From Malachius bipustulatus (lineage: Eukaryota > Arthropoda > Insecta > Coleoptera > Melyridae): a stretch of DNA of 64,000 nucleotides. This document shows positions 10,846 through 22,689 of this stretch, in pieces; the stretch's first letter is position 1, and the number at the start of each line of letters is the position of its first letter. The notes beneath the pieces were generated by a model that worked only from the letters and a program-made list of their open reading frames with translations, was not told the DNA's origin and did no database searches. Made by a program: the position numbers and the translations under genes. The DNA is taken from positions 37,330,210 through 37,394,209 of the forward strand of contig OU342633.1 in NCBI GenBank assembly GCA_910589415.1, read 5' to 3'.

Positions 10846-10906
10846 AGGTATCAATATAGCATAACTTGGCAAAAACACACACTTTTTTACTTTCTTCTGA
10901 CGCCAT
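10846..10906 (-). CDS. Candidate first coding exon of an unidentified host gene
   Basis: On the minus strand an ATG at 10906 in good context (GCAGAGATGG) opens a frame reading MASEESKKVCVFAKLCYIDT. At 10846 it meets a strong splice donor (ACCT|GTAAGTG). The 20 codons plus one base would leave the next exon in phase 1 at lower coordinates. The upstream region (10907-11300) is less AT-rich and non-repetitive, as expected for a 5' UTR or promoter. A longer overlapping 196-codon frame (11322-10732) on the same strand runs through the donor and has no recognised domain. I do not recognise the protein, and no second exon could be identified in the repeat-rich sequence downstream. Confidence 0.35.
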
Positions 10907-11340
10907 CTCTGCGGATCCTGGATCAGAGCAGCGTCAAGAATAGATGCTCTCCAAAATTGTGCAGAAAAAGGTAACGTCTCAAACGTCTTACAACAAAATT
11001 CGTAGGCGTGCGGTTTTACTTTTACAAGTATATTCCGTGAAATAAACACTTCCACGTGAACAGCGACTGAGACACACATTAGAGGATAATAATTATACCC
11101 CGGATTCCGTTTCTGGCCAGTGGTTCGTTGTTCGTTGAACAAAACAATCAAGACCGCAAATTCATCCAACGGTCCTTTGCGACTGACGAAGCGTGTTTGA
11201 CAGGAAACGGGCTTTTTCACCAGCAAGCGCCCACATTTAGGCTTAGGCACCGAAGATCCCCACCCCACGCTATCCGCCAACATAAATATCAAGAGAGTTC
11301 CTCCTTCTACGTCTCGGTTCATGGTTTTTTTTAGGCTTAA
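10907..11340 (-). promoter_or_regulatory. Possible promoter/5' UTR upstream of the exon at 10846-10906
   Basis: Non-repetitive, locally GC-richer sequence containing ACGTGAACAGCGACTGAGAC and CGTTTCTGGCCAGTGG. No TATA box is evident on the minus strand. The assignment rests only on position upstream of the ATG and donor. Confidence 0.2.
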
Positions 11341-11479
11341 GTGATTTCTTGCTGCGGTTACAAAACGAATCGAACCTAACCTCAGTCACATTCATGTATC
11401 TATGCGGTGTAGTGTTGCACTCATAAATTAACGGTCCAAGATACGGACCTGAATCCATTTGATTTCTTTGTCATCTCTG

Positions 11480-11770
11480 TATAAATCGCTTTATTTATAA
11501 CAAAATACTTACAATAGTTTATAATAATAACAATAATCCTTATTATTTATTTATATGAACAATAAACTTCAATTAATTAACCGTCAGATTGTCCTTCACT
11601 TCAAATTCGGATTCCAAACTACTCTTCTTCTTCAGTTTCCTTCTGACCTTACTTGCTGTTAACTTCTGTCTCTAACTCCCAAACTGATAACTCTCGAACT
11701 GATCTTTATCTAATAGCTGCCGAACTACTCTGCTCGGTGACGTTCTAGACGGTCCAGAATGTATAGTAGG
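11480..11770 (-). mobile_element. LTR fragment, minus orientation
   Basis: Shares with the LTR at 20683 the features TTACAATAGTTTATAATAATAA near the U5 end, a minus-strand polyadenylation-type signal in the AACAATAAACTTCAATTAATT block, and the downstream ACTGATCTTTATCTAATAGC then CGAACTACTCT block (compare CCTCTAATGGTT...GAAACTACTCT at 21170). The terminal TGTTAC is not intact. Confidence 0.5.
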
Positions 11771-12231
11771 CTAGAATCTAGATAAACAAGAAGAACAGAT
11801 GTTCGATGTTCGTAACCTTTTGTTCCAAATAAATCCAGAATTAATGTTATCTCGCTATCAATATAAGATTGATATAAGAAGGCGAAGTAAACAACGACAA
11901 TAATAATTTGTTGCTTAGCTATCAAACTGCAAAAAGATTGTTGTAAAAAAAAATAAGGCACCATTTCGAAAAACCAATCAAGCTCATAATAACATTACGT
12001 CACAAAATGGCACAATCAATAACAGATTTGTTCAAGAAGTGAAATATGGCTGCACCACAATATTCAGGGCAATGAGAAGTATATTTTTACAGAATTCCGG
12101 AAAATTAATTCACATGACAGTTAGTAAGTCATACGTCGGGGTATAACTTCCAGCGAACGTTCATCTTATTAAGAATAGAATAGAATAGAAGATAATGTGC
12201 AAGCCTGCGGGGCAATCTCAGCTCTGAGGTC
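11771..12231. other. No gene recognised
   Basis: Contains AGAACAGATGTTCGATG at 11800, which recurs at about 45622, and a short run of GAATAGAATAGAATAGAA near 12175. No coding features. Confidence 0.35.
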
Positions 12232-12587
12232 AGTGGCTCCATTTCAAACTGTACAACGCAGCAACATATCGCCGTTTTGGCTGCGACTCGAGACCGATTG
12301 TGTGGAGGGTTCCCTCCCGTCTAGTCGTCGGTTCGGTCGTCGTTTTATCGAATCCCGACGCGTCTGACAGCGTGACAGCTTTCGGGTCATCAGACTGTTT
12401 GCGGATTGCCTAAAATTTATTCATCCGCCGGTTTCTACGGAAACTTTCACCGCCGCTGCTGCATATCATCATCGCCCATTCTCTGAACGTTTAATCGCCT
12501 TCTGAATGCAGGGGACAACGAGCTAATCTCTCGCACGCAATCTTTCACGGACTCCTTTACATCAACATAAATCATTAATTCGGCAAG
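12232..12587 (+). other. Candidate non-coding first exon of a host gene
   Basis: An arthropod initiator-like TCAGTGG lies at 12230. A non-repetitive, GC-richer stretch follows, ending at a strong splice donor GGCAAG|GTAAGGTGAG at 12588. Plus-strand ATGs inside are followed quickly by stops, so the exon would be untranslated. A 63-codon minus-strand frame (12638-12447) overlaps it but shows no motif. The evidence is only the initiator, base composition and donor; this could equally be unique intergenic sequence. Confidence 0.25.
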
Positions 12588-13559
12588 GTAAGGTGAGAAC
12601 CGTGAACTGTGAACGTTCGCGTATAGGTGACAATGCATTCTGTCGTATTAAATTCAACCTGGATAGGATGAACGTTATATCTGCGTTTATGGGTCACGGT
12701 CAGAAACTACACTAACCTCAAAAGAATAAATTAATTATAGGCACTGTAACGGATTTACGTTCAAAAGTTCGTCTATAAAGTATACTCAGACTCAAATCAA
12801 TCAATTATTTATTTAAAAAAATACTTCTAATTATTTTCCCACGCTACACACTAATTATTTATCTATTTATTTACACTTAGTTAAACACTATTTACATACT
12901 GTTGCATGACTTACCTTCTGGAAAAACTTAAGTTGCTTGCTGTCAAAACTCTAAAAAACTTGCTATTTCTTTTTTAAATTAAACGCTTATTAAATGTGCC
13001 ATCAATTGGATATTTGTTAATGATACATTTTTTGCTTGAAATGAGCTCAGAAATATATTGAAGTTTGTATAGTAACAATATGTAATGCAACACCCTGTAT
13101 ATCTGAACCTTCCTCTGTTAGATGCTTTCGAGTAACAATTCAGAAGCTCAGACATTAGACAGTTCAGCGCCGCTCGCCACATTCCACCAATCTCGAACGT
13201 TCGGCTTCTAGTCTTATCGCTTTCCAAGAATTAGAATAGAATCATCCTTAGACATTACTCATTATATCAACTTAATCCTTGAATGACTGATTTATCTATT
13301 CCGACGAATTTCCATTCATCATCGCTACACTAATTTTAATTTACTTTCTCACTCTTTAGCAAATCTATTTAGTTTTAATCTCACCTCGAAGAGCAGAAAC
13401 GAATTACGGTATGACAAACTTGAGGTTTCAAAGGGCGCGTCTCGAGGCGCGCTTTTCATTTTCCTGGAGTCATATAATTTATGAACAGCTCGTGAGAGTA
13501 AAAAAAATTTTACTATCAAAGAAAATAATGAGATTGACCTTGTTAATCAGTCCATTAAG
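12588..13559. other. No gene recognised
   Basis: AT-rich sequence. CACCCTGTATATCTGAACC at 13090 resembles a MITE terminus without a detectable partner. A GC-richer island at 13160-13215 has no identifiable function. Confidence 0.35.
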
Positions 13560-13884
13560 CCGGCTACTCACTAGCACTACGCGGTACTTGGCAAGTGAGT
13601 TATTCGGAAAGTATTTGGCGAGTACTTGTGCAAGAAAGTCAGACCGTGCAAATTACTTCCGCGTAGCAGAGTGTGTAGTATAGTGCGGTCTGGAAAACAC
13701 TTTGCAAGTAACGACGTTTGACTTGGGACAGTTCACCGACAACGAACGGGAAGTAAAATAGTAATAGCGTGGCAAGTAAATCCGAGCTGTGCCGAGTTGT
13801 ACGCCGCGTCGTAATACACACTACTCGGTACTTGCAAAGTATTCACAAGTACTTGCCAAGTACCGCATAATGATTAGTCGACTT
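13560..13884. mobile_element. MITE with TIRs and repeated AAGTACTTG motifs
   Basis: The left end (CGGCTACTCACTAGCACTAC, then GCGGTACTTGGCAAGT) is opposed at the right by ACTTGCCAAGTACCGCATAA then TGATTAGTCG. Subterminal copies of (G)TACTTG...CAAGTAC recur on both sides (GTACTTGTGCAAG, GTATTCACAAGTACTTG). Length is about 325 bp. A minus-strand 60-codon frame inside is not supported as a gene. Confidence 0.75.
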
Positions 13885-13968
13885 TAGACTCGATTTAAAC
13901 TTAAAAGTAAGGGCTAGTAATTAAGGATAGACAACTTAAATAATATTGTCTAGTTGTGGAATTTATAT

Positions 13969-15975
13969 TTACATAACGAGAGTTGAAAATTACATTTTTC
14001 GCACAAGCGGAAAAGGTTAGACACGAGCTGCTTGCAGCGAGTGTGTAATTCCGTAAGTGCTAAATTGTCTTTCAAGTCGAGATATTGTACTATACTTTAT
14101 CTACTCCCAATAGCATTTAGGAACAAATGATTTTATGATGTTACTACCTAACTTTAGTACCTACCTACTTTTCAAATTGAATGAAAAATTTTACTTAATA
14201 ATCTTTTTATTTCGACTTCTGTGCTTTGGGGTGAAGTATTTATTCCATTGCCAATTGCCATTATACCTAGCTTGCGTTATTTGGATTGTTTTCCATTTGA
14301 ACCTACCTACATAACCTAAATATTCATATTCAATTCAATTACACAGATAACACTTTTCCATGCTGAATTTAAACATCGGGAAGTGCTAACATCTGCCAGA
14401 AGGTGGAAGACATAACACACCCGGTATTCAAACCAATAATTATGACGTACTGAACTAATAAAGAGAAAATAACTGTCAATGTCTAAACAATTAGATGTTT
14501 CAAAATGGCAGTCACCGTGACGGTCAATTGGCATTATAGTCCTTCCTGATGTTTTATATTCAAATATTTTAGTTAACAATAAACGTCAATAATAATATCA
14601 CCGTTTATCAATGTCAATATCAATATTAATTAAAAATCAAAAATATTATTGAATTAATTGAATTCTTGTATGATGCAACTTAATGGGCACTGTTGAACAA
14701 ATACATAATCGCGTGTGCCAATCATTTCGATAAAAACAGGTTTGTGAATTTCATACGTGTTCCCTCATGAGATTAACTTTTGCATTATTCAACACATCGA
14801 GTATGTTGAATTGTTCTACTATAGCCGCTACCCTCGACTCTTTCATTTATGAGACCGTCGTGTTGTAATAAAAAAATTATCTACTCCCTTGTATCAAAGT
14901 TGTCAATAACAAAACAACTTGCATAACCGGAAAGTGAGACTTTGCACATTTCTGTAATGAGAATGAAAACAGTGTTGTATTTTTTTTATTACAACACGGT
15001 CTTTTAATAAAACACAGAGTCAATATTACAGCGGCTGTGGTAGAACAATTAATTAAGTAGGTATACTCTCGATTAATGTCGATTAATGCAAAAGTTAATC
15101 TCATGAGGGAATATGTGTAAAATTCACAATCCAATATCGAAATGAGTGGCACACGCAATATTATGTACCTATTTGTTTGATAATTTCTTATTAAGTTGCA
15201 TCATAAGTTACTGAAATTTAACAAAATTCGAAAAATAAATCAATTAATTCAATAATATTGACATTGACAGACGACGTTATTATTATTGACGTTTTATAGT
15301 TTTATTGTTAACTGAAATATTTGAATATAAAACAACAGGAAGGACTATAAAATGCCTAATGACCGTTTTAATGAAAGCCATTGTAACTGCCATTTTAAAT
15401 TAAAACATCTAATAGATACTTCTTAGTTTAGGCTTTCACAGTTTTACTCTTAATAATTATAGTCATATTATTGGTTTGAAGACCAGATGTGTTCGCCCGG
15501 TAGATACAGTACTCCCTGATGTTTTATATTCGTAGATTGAAACAGTGTAACCCGTGTATTGAATATTTTAGTTTAGGTCGGAGCTGGGAGCTAATTTTAT
15601 TGATAATAATATAATTAATATCAAATATGAAATGAGTGAGACTGAAACTGAAATGGAAAACACCCCAAATAATAGTTTTGGGGTCTATGGCAAGCTAAAA
15701 TGTCAATGGAAAATACTTTACCGCAGAAGTACAAAGAAATATATCCGTAAAACTTAAATTCCCATTCAATCTGGAAAGTTATAAACGTAGTAAGTAACTA
15801 ATAAGGTGCATCATAAAAAAAATTCCTATATGCTATTGGGAGTAGATAAAGTATAGTAAAATATCTCGAGTAAAAAGGCAATTTCACCCACTCAGAAATT
15901 ACACACCAACAAGCAGCTCATGTGTAATTTTTTCCGCTTGTGCGAAAAATGTCACTTTCCACTCCCGTTATGTAA
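13969..15975. mobile_element. 2-kb foldback (long inverted repeat) element
   Basis: The arms are about 13969-14877 and 14976-15975. Matching landmarks in inverse order: TTACATAACGAGAG / CTCCCGTTATGTAA; TTTTTCGCACAAGCGGAAAA / TTTTCCGCTTGTGCGAAAAA; ATACTTTATCTACTCCCAATAG / CTATTGGGAGTAGATAAAGTAT; ATAGTCCTTCCTGATGTTTTA / TAAAACAACAGGAAGGACTAT; TGTGCCAATCATTTCGAT / ATCGAAATGAGTGGCACA; GTTGAATTGTTCTACTATAGC / GCTGTGGTAGAACAATTAATT. The arms are moderately diverged with indels. No transposase motif was found. A reversed loop fragment (AACACTGTTTTGATTCTCATTACAG) abuts the right end at 15980-16015. A solo-arm copy lies at 3366-4035. Confidence 0.85.
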
Positions 15976-16020
15976 TAAACTATTACAACACTGTTTTGAT
16001 TCTCATTACAGAAAGGTATG

Positions 16021-18633
16021 TGTGGACAATAAAAATAAAATAAAAACTTTTTTTCAATCCAATTTTTCTCTCACATTCGTACATCCACCTAAAACCAGAA
16101 CAACCCCTCCACAGGATGCGACGATATGAGGCGCTTGATTAAACATCTTTTGTAACTTTATTGAGCGTTAGCATTGGGTTTACGAAACCTCAAAAAGAAA
16201 AAAGGTGTTTATTTGAAAATACGTAAAAACCATGGCAACTTTTACCTGTAAATTCCGATCGTTACTTGTAAACTGAGTACTCTCGCCTTGAACAAAAAAA
16301 CAAGATAATGTTCGAACTTCGCAATCCGACCGTCATTACGCAATAAAATTTCTGATCAATACGTTGTCGCAAATCTTTTAATTCAATAAAGCTGGAAGAA
16401 TTGACAATGTCAACACTGCATTAATCATTTAAATTCTGCAAGCCTCTTCGCTCAATAAGTCGAGTACCTGAAAATGGATCATGTTTCCCAACATCTTATT
16501 TGCGAAATATCAGATAGAATGCTGCAAGATGATAACTGTTATGATAACTGCGGCATTGAAAGCACGAGTAAATCGGCAATTATTAAAGTCCCGAGATCTT
16601 GCACCTGTATTTTTGCACGTATATAATAATATTATGAAACCGGTAAAATTCTTCAGTAAGTAAAGTACTAGTAATATAACATAGCCTGCTAAAGAGTCAA
16701 TTTTCAACACCTATCCATAATAATGAACGTGGGATCTGAGCTCAGAGAATTCGGCCTACATTCTCCACTTCAACTGCTTCATTTTAAACGTGACTCTCAT
16801 AATTTCGCTTTTAAATTATTAGCACAGAGCAAAATTTTCTCATTTATTCCCAGACTAACTTCCGAACGAAATTAGCCCCTGGAAGCTGCACGGCCCTAAA
16901 ATACCTATGAGATAATTTATTAAACTTTCTTATAAATTTATTCTTCACAAAAAAATGTATTTACCCTCTTTGTTTATCCAAGCATTATAGGTATTATTAA
17001 GTAAAACAAGGAAGGCGCCGCAAGAAAATTTTTTAATACGAGTTTCTATATTTATTAATACATTTTCTATTATGATTTTTTTGTGGATTGTGGAGGTGTA
17101 GATTTTTTGTGGAAGAATTGTGCGGGTGGAGAGATAAGGAGATAGAGGATAGAGGTAGCAATTTTTGGGTAGGTAATTTTTCTTTGACAGTTCTTTAAAT
17201 AAAGATCAAATTAGGAGCCAGATTTATCCACTACTGACGTGATATTCTCTCCGCACTTAAAAAAAGGAAAGGAGAGTATGGGATGCCAGTTGACTTTTTA
17301 ATGTTGATGGTTTTTTGACTAATTTTAATTAAATTTAGACTGGTTGATTTTTGGTTGAAAACACGGATTTCACGAAGAAAAATTGTCAGAAGTTGAAGTT
17401 CTATTTATACAGGCACAGGAAACGATAAAAAGTTAATTTAGGTTTTACAGGTGGGCTTTTCGCGAATACTCGTTCTCCCGTTCATGGTCGTCCACCCGCT
17501 TCCGTTTTCCCAGTCCTTCGTTGTGGCCCTTCAGCCAATTACGAAGCGCTTATGTCATATTCGACCTATCATATGCTAAATTTTTGGCGTCCTCTTTCCA
17601 CGCTACTTCTACGTTCCACGTCACCCTTCTTTGCCCTCCACAGTCCACATCGACACTTTTCTTGCGCGCGACGTACTTATCAAATTGGCCACGACACTTT
17701 TAGGGAAAAGGTCTCTAAGAATTTTAGCTCGAGAAAACAATTTTATGATTGATGTAAGGTATGCGTAAATAAACTTTAACGCCGTAAATGCGTTACATTA
17801 TTCTGCATGGTATCTTCGAAACGTCATCGTCCGTGCCATGGGGAACAATCAAACAGCCATAGGGTAGCATCCTGTATGTACAGTGTGCCCCGTTACCTAC
17901 TATGCAAACGGGTAACAAGATTAAAAATCTTTGGGCCACCTTTTACGTCAATATTTCCTATGATCCAAAAAATATTTCATCATCTTGTTTGGGAACAGAG
18001 CGATGACTATTGTTTAGTAGTTAAAATTCTCATGTGTCATAATTTCCTTTCTTGTCAGTTTAAATTTAAATATTCTTACTTCAAGAATGGACAAAAAATA
18101 AATGGCCAATGGATGTAATTAAAAAAAAAAATTAAAGTCATGTTTTCATTTGTTGCTCTATGATCTGTAGATCACTGATTGGAGTAGTACAATTACACAC
18201 CTTCCAATTTGTATTTTTTCTAGCAGACATGCTTCTTTTTATTCAAGGCAATAAATAATTGATGAAACAATTTGTGAATCAAACGGTACAATTTTGAATG
18301 GCAACAAAAAAAAAACTTCGTAATACGAATGCTCGTTTATTCAGACAGATTCTGTCAATAACCGATTTCGTATATAACAATGTCAGTCCTGCTTATGATG
18401 AAATTGTATGAATCATTACTGAAAGTTGAGCATATACTTAAATCATCCTTCCTGCATAATAATTCGAGTTTTATTACCATAAACAATAACACATCAGGGA
18501 TTTTTTCAATAGCCTTTCTACATTCTCCTCGCTTCCAGTTCGTATTGCTCACGTTATTACGTTCATTGGCAATTGGCTTTATTTACCCATCCTGTTAAGG
18601 CCGTTCTCGCGCACCCCCAATGACACTGCCTGC
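16021..18633. other. No gene recognised
   Basis: AT-rich with several 60-100 codon frames (for example 17521-17703, 17552-17752, 17807-18118 on plus) that have no recognisable motifs or splice context. The GC-richer 17440-17700 stretch could be an LTR or promoter fragment but shows no diagnostic signal. Confidence 0.35.
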
Positions 18634-18842
18634 TAGTGACGAGACGTTATACCAGTAACGTTATTTTGGAACGTTATTTTTTTGTAACGTTACGTTCCGT
18701 TCCCTGTACGATAAGTTATTCGTTATTTGTATAACTTATAGAATTCAGCTGGATACCTAATGCGCTGGCGCGTTACCTACCCGTTCCTTGTCGATAAGTT
18801 ATTTTATAAGTTATAACTTTAGATAAGTTATTTCTTCCGTTA

Positions 18843-19077
18843 GTTCCGTTCCGTCATTCGTTCCATTACATTATTTAACTTCTGCAGATCAGATAACTTT
18901 CGTCTTCATTCTCCGTTGCGTTACATTACGTTGCATATCACATTATAAGTTATAAGTTAATAAGTTATTCCTTTCGTTCCGTTCCATCATTCGTTCCATT
19001 ACATTATTTAACTTCTGCAGATCAGATAACTTTCGTCTTCATTCTTCGTTGCGTTACATTACGTTGCATATCACATT
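18843..19077. repeat. Tandem duplication (133-bp period) inside the hAT-like element
   Basis: Two nearly identical 102-bp segments, 18843-18944 and 18976-19077, contain TTCCATTACATTATTTAACT, TCTGCAGATCAGATAACTTT and CGTTGCGTTACATTACGTTG. ATAAGTTATAAGTTAATAAG-type linker sequence separates them. The surroundings are rich in ATAAGTTAT and CGTTCCGTTCC, related to the TIR-adjacent motifs. Confidence 0.85.
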
Positions 19078-19250
19078 CTCATTCACACATAAAAATGTGT
19101 AGGTATAGGTACCTATAGGTAATAGGTATTTATATAAAACTTATAATTTATTAATAACTGACCTACCTACTTATATACCTTAAAAAAATCAAAGCAAAGG
19201 AGTTATATTAATGTAGCATATTTTTTATTAACTCTAAATTTAATTTTAAT

Positions 19251-19780
19251 TGTTAAATGTTCTTCGTCTTTTATTTGGGTTTTAGGTTCGATATTAAAAT
19301 ATTATTTTTCAAAAATATTTTTATAAAATTGAAACGTTTCGAGATCGATTGGTCTCTTGTTCACTCATAAATAATTGTAAAAAATATGTAAAAACTTAAA
19401 AATACTTTAAAAAATCATAATTATTATATTAAAATGTCGTAAATGGTGTGTTTTTAAATTTTAGAAAAAATATAAGTAAATTAATTTTGATCTTGAAATT
19501 AATTATTAAATTAATTAATTAAATTAATCTTGAAATCAAGATCAAAATTAATTTACTTATATTTTTTCTAAAATTTAAAAACACACCATTTACGACATTT
19601 TAATATAATAATTATGATTTTTTAAAGTATTTTTAAGTTTTTACATATTTTTTACAATTATTTATGAGTGAACAAGAGACCAATCGATCTCGAAACGTTT
19701 CAATTTTATAAAAATATTTTTGAAAAATAATATTTTAATATCGAACCTAAAACCCAAATAAAGACGAAGAACATTTAACA
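19251..19780. repeat. 530-bp near-perfect palindrome nested in the hAT-like element
   Basis: From TGTTAAATGTTCTTCGTCTT to AAGACGAAGAACATTTAACA the two halves are almost exact reverse complements, with an AT-only centre (TTAATTATTAAATTAATTAA, near 19515). Each arm carries GAAACGTTTCGAGATCGATT then GGTCTCTTGTTCACTCAT. On the opposite strand this reads GAGACCAATCGATCTC (a short stem-loop) followed directly by GAAACG. That stem-loop-plus-CGAAAC arrangement is common at Penelope-like or LINE ends, so this may be two head-to-head retroelement termini; this is inference only. Confidence 0.85.
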
Positions 19781-20342
19781 ACTAATAAGAAGCAAGGTTC
19801 AATAAAAATAATCAAATTTAATTTTAATTAGATAGGTACCTACTTATTTTTTTCATAGAAGAATTTTTATAATAATGAAAGTTATTTATTTTGATGGGTG
19901 AGCATTTTTTTCATTTAATTTTCTTCTATTGGTAGGTAGGACCTATTGTTTCAAAATTGAGTTTAAAACATAAAAAGAAAAAAATATTTGTAGGTAAATC
20001 CTCTCGTTTATTTTATAACCTCGTATTCCTCATAGTTTTTAAGGCCTGTAACTTCGGTTTGCGGAAATGATAATTATTTAATTTTTATTTATTATGAACA
20101 TCGACGTTATTTTGCTACGCTTGCCATGGACGTTTGGTTACTCACTCGCTGTCGTTTCATCTTTCATTCTTTAATTTCAGTCGTTTACTTATCCAAGTTC
20201 CCACTTCCCAGACCATTGTCATTGTTCGTTCATAACAAAGTAACGTTACAAAATAACGTTATTTTGGAACGTTATTTCATTGGAACGGAACGAGAAGTAA
20301 CGTTACTGAATTTTAACGTTATATCCCGTCACTACTGCCTGC

Positions 20343-20682
20343 GTGTTCGGCAGGGCGACTATAATAATAACACTGATCTTACTCAGTTGGGGTTGTTGTA
20401 ATATGACGGGGGCACCTAGGTGGCGTTGCCATGACGATCTACACCCTCCCCCCCCCCCGTCCTCTCACAAGGCTGAGCAACAATTTTCAATAAAACGCTA
20501 AGCAAGCGAACGATCTGTCACTACCCTTATAACTCGCTCAATCTCGACAAACTGCTTAGGAAACTCTCACAAGTATTTCTAATTTAAATGTATTACGGAC
20601 GTCTGATTATTATTATTTAGATAATTATTGTACTCATACTATTTAGGTATATGAGTCACCGAGTAAATCTTCTCTTTTTTAT
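20343..20682. other. No gene recognised
   Basis: Contains a C-homopolymer tract near 20447-20458. Nothing else supported. Confidence 0.35.
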
Positions 20683-20683
20683 A

Positions 20684-21240
20684 TTGTTACAAACTCACTT
20701 TACTTTCAACAAATTACTTGCAATAGTTGATAATAATAATTTTAAGTCTCTATCATTTATTTATGTTAATTAACCAACAATTACTCAAGTGGTTTTACAT
20801 ATTTGTTAATGTTAAGTTGGACTTTCAAATACCCGTGCAGATACCGATTCGCTGATGTTAACAACATCCAATGATTGAGCCATGATTTTATGACCTTCCC
20901 CTGGAAGCTGATTGGCCTTTCTCTGGAGGCAAGATTCGTCGTTCCTGAAGCAAACTTGTCGTTTGTGAAGCCCATCCAGTTTTACTCTACTACTTAGAGT
21001 CTGTTCCTAAGCTCGATCAGCCATCGCAACGATTGAAGCTTTACTCCGGAAAAATCTCCTAGGACCACCACCTCACATCAATTCCCCGCTTTATACATAA
21101 GTTGTTATAAAAGTACTCTTCTTCTTTTTTACTTTCCTTTTGGTCTTCGATACTCTCCAACTGATCTTCCTCTAATGGTTAAACGAAACTACTCTTCTAT
21201 TATTATACAATATAGGCGTGTGTAAGAACAATTCCAGAGG
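20684..21240 (-). mobile_element. LTR-like sequence, minus orientation
   Basis: On the plus strand it starts TGTTACAAACTCACTTTACT, that is a minus-strand end ...GAGTTTGTAACA, matching the TGTTRC..CTCAC ends at 5431, 42665 and 58969. Minus-strand AATAAATGATAGAGAC near 20755 can serve as a polyadenylation signal. The block CCAACTGATCTTCCTCTAAT near 21158 recurs at 59180. The U3 boundary is uncertain. A 64-codon minus frame within is not supported. Confidence 0.55.
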
Positions 21241-22689
21241 ACTAATAACCCCGACACCTATCAATACAGGAAAAGGAAGGAGAAACCTCATTATCGAAGA
21301 CAAATAAGTGAATATAATAATTGAAGCAATGATTAATGATTAACCTACATGAATTGCAAAATGCTGTGACGTTAATAATTGTCAATTAGTAGAAGATGGC
21401 CACAAACGATGATTAACCCCGAAACGCTCTGTAAATTTTTTTTGTTTAAATGACGAAAGCAAATTTTTTTCTAAACGGAACACGAAAGCCCACAAAATGT
21501 ATATTTTAGAAGACACATAATGTTTTCCAAGAAGATTTCCGAGCACAATTCCGGATAGAAGCTCGATGCTCGGGTGGAGCTTTTATTGGGTCACATTGCA
21601 GGTCCTCTATTTTTAGAAGCAAATTTGCCGAGTAATTTACCTAGGAGTTTTGCAAAACTTGATTAATCCTCTCATCATTGGAATAGCTGAAACAAACCGC
21701 GACGAACTAAAGATCAACGTTATTAATTTTCCAACGAGTTATACAAGTCTTCAGTGAATAAACTGCACATACTCCACTTAATCCCACCTTCATGGGTGTA
21801 TAAGAGACCCCATTTTGTTAGATCAGTTAATTATTATTATTCAATAAACTTGTTACTTCTGTGGATTAGTTTTCTTTACGACGCCTTTAACGGTCTGTTT
21901 CATTCAAAAAGAACACAACGTAGGGTCAGACCATGTTAAATTATTAATAATTGACATTACTGTCATGTCAAATTTATAGTTCTCCCCCCCTGCTTACTTG
22001 TGATCAGAAATTTGTGTCGGTTTGCAGGGGATATTAAGTCATTCACGCTTCTCCGTTCCGGTTCGGTGGCGAACCAATCTGCGAGCTAGAGAAAACAATA
22101 ACCTCATTCAAGTTTCCACGACTTGGAAATTAAAGGGTAACAATACATAATATAGTGTTTCTCAATCTATCTACAATTTTGATATAATTTCCGGTCTATC
22201 TGTGACTGTGATCAGACCCGCTGAGCAACTTTTTTGTTTGTGGACCCAAAAACCCAACAAGCATTTTTCTCAAGAACGTCTCTAACGATTCGATTTTCTG
22301 CCAAAATAAGGGAACTCGAAAAGAGACTTGAGATTTTTTTCGACGTTACATGATGATTTTTCAATAACATCAAATCCTCATACAACGAGATATAATCACG
22401 AAAACCAATCTGGCCAACATCTTAGAAAGACCATTTAAATTATTTAAAATAATTGAAGACGAATGGAAACTTGATTTTTTTAATAGTGTTACATCCGCGG
22501 TAGAGTGACTGGTAATAGAACGACGACTCCGTCTATTACAGTCGGGTTAGCAGGATCACTGCGGCTCGTGGGGGACGTGTGCTTGGCCGCACCTACGGCA
22601 ACGCGAGTCCCATAAATCTAATTTATATTTCTACTCTCCTATTAGTAGGCGCCATATGTAGGGGAAAGTTATCAGCCATAAACGTGAAA
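21241..22689. other. No gene recognised
   Basis: Mostly AT-rich. A GC-richer patch at 22500-22610 (around GTGGGGGACGTGTGCTTGGC) has no recognisable RNA or protein. The 61-codon plus frame at 21754 shows no motif. Confidence 0.35.

Larger units (their letters stand above)
18634..20334. mobile_element. Non-autonomous hAT-like element with perfect 8-bp target duplication
   Basis: The element begins TAGTGACGAGACGTTAT and ends ATAACG...CCCGTCACTA. The terminal inverted repeat TAGTGACG(A/G)GA is followed on each side by subterminal AGTAACGTTA and GGAACGTTATTT motifs. Both flanks carry the identical octamer CTGCCTGC (18626-18633 and 20335-20342). The 8-bp duplication and TAGTGACG-type ends are typical of hAT superfamily transposons. 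No transposase frame is present in the 1701 bp, so mobility would depend on a source element elsewhere. Confidence 0.9.

Noticed and set aside
10732..11322. 196-codon minus-strand frame as one protein
   Set aside because: No domain, and it runs straight through a strong donor; a short spliced exon in another frame is a better reading of the same stretch.
20440..20460. C-homopolymer as a quadruplex or regulatory signal
   Set aside because: A single homopolymer next to short C-runs; no distinct G/C-run pattern to support it.
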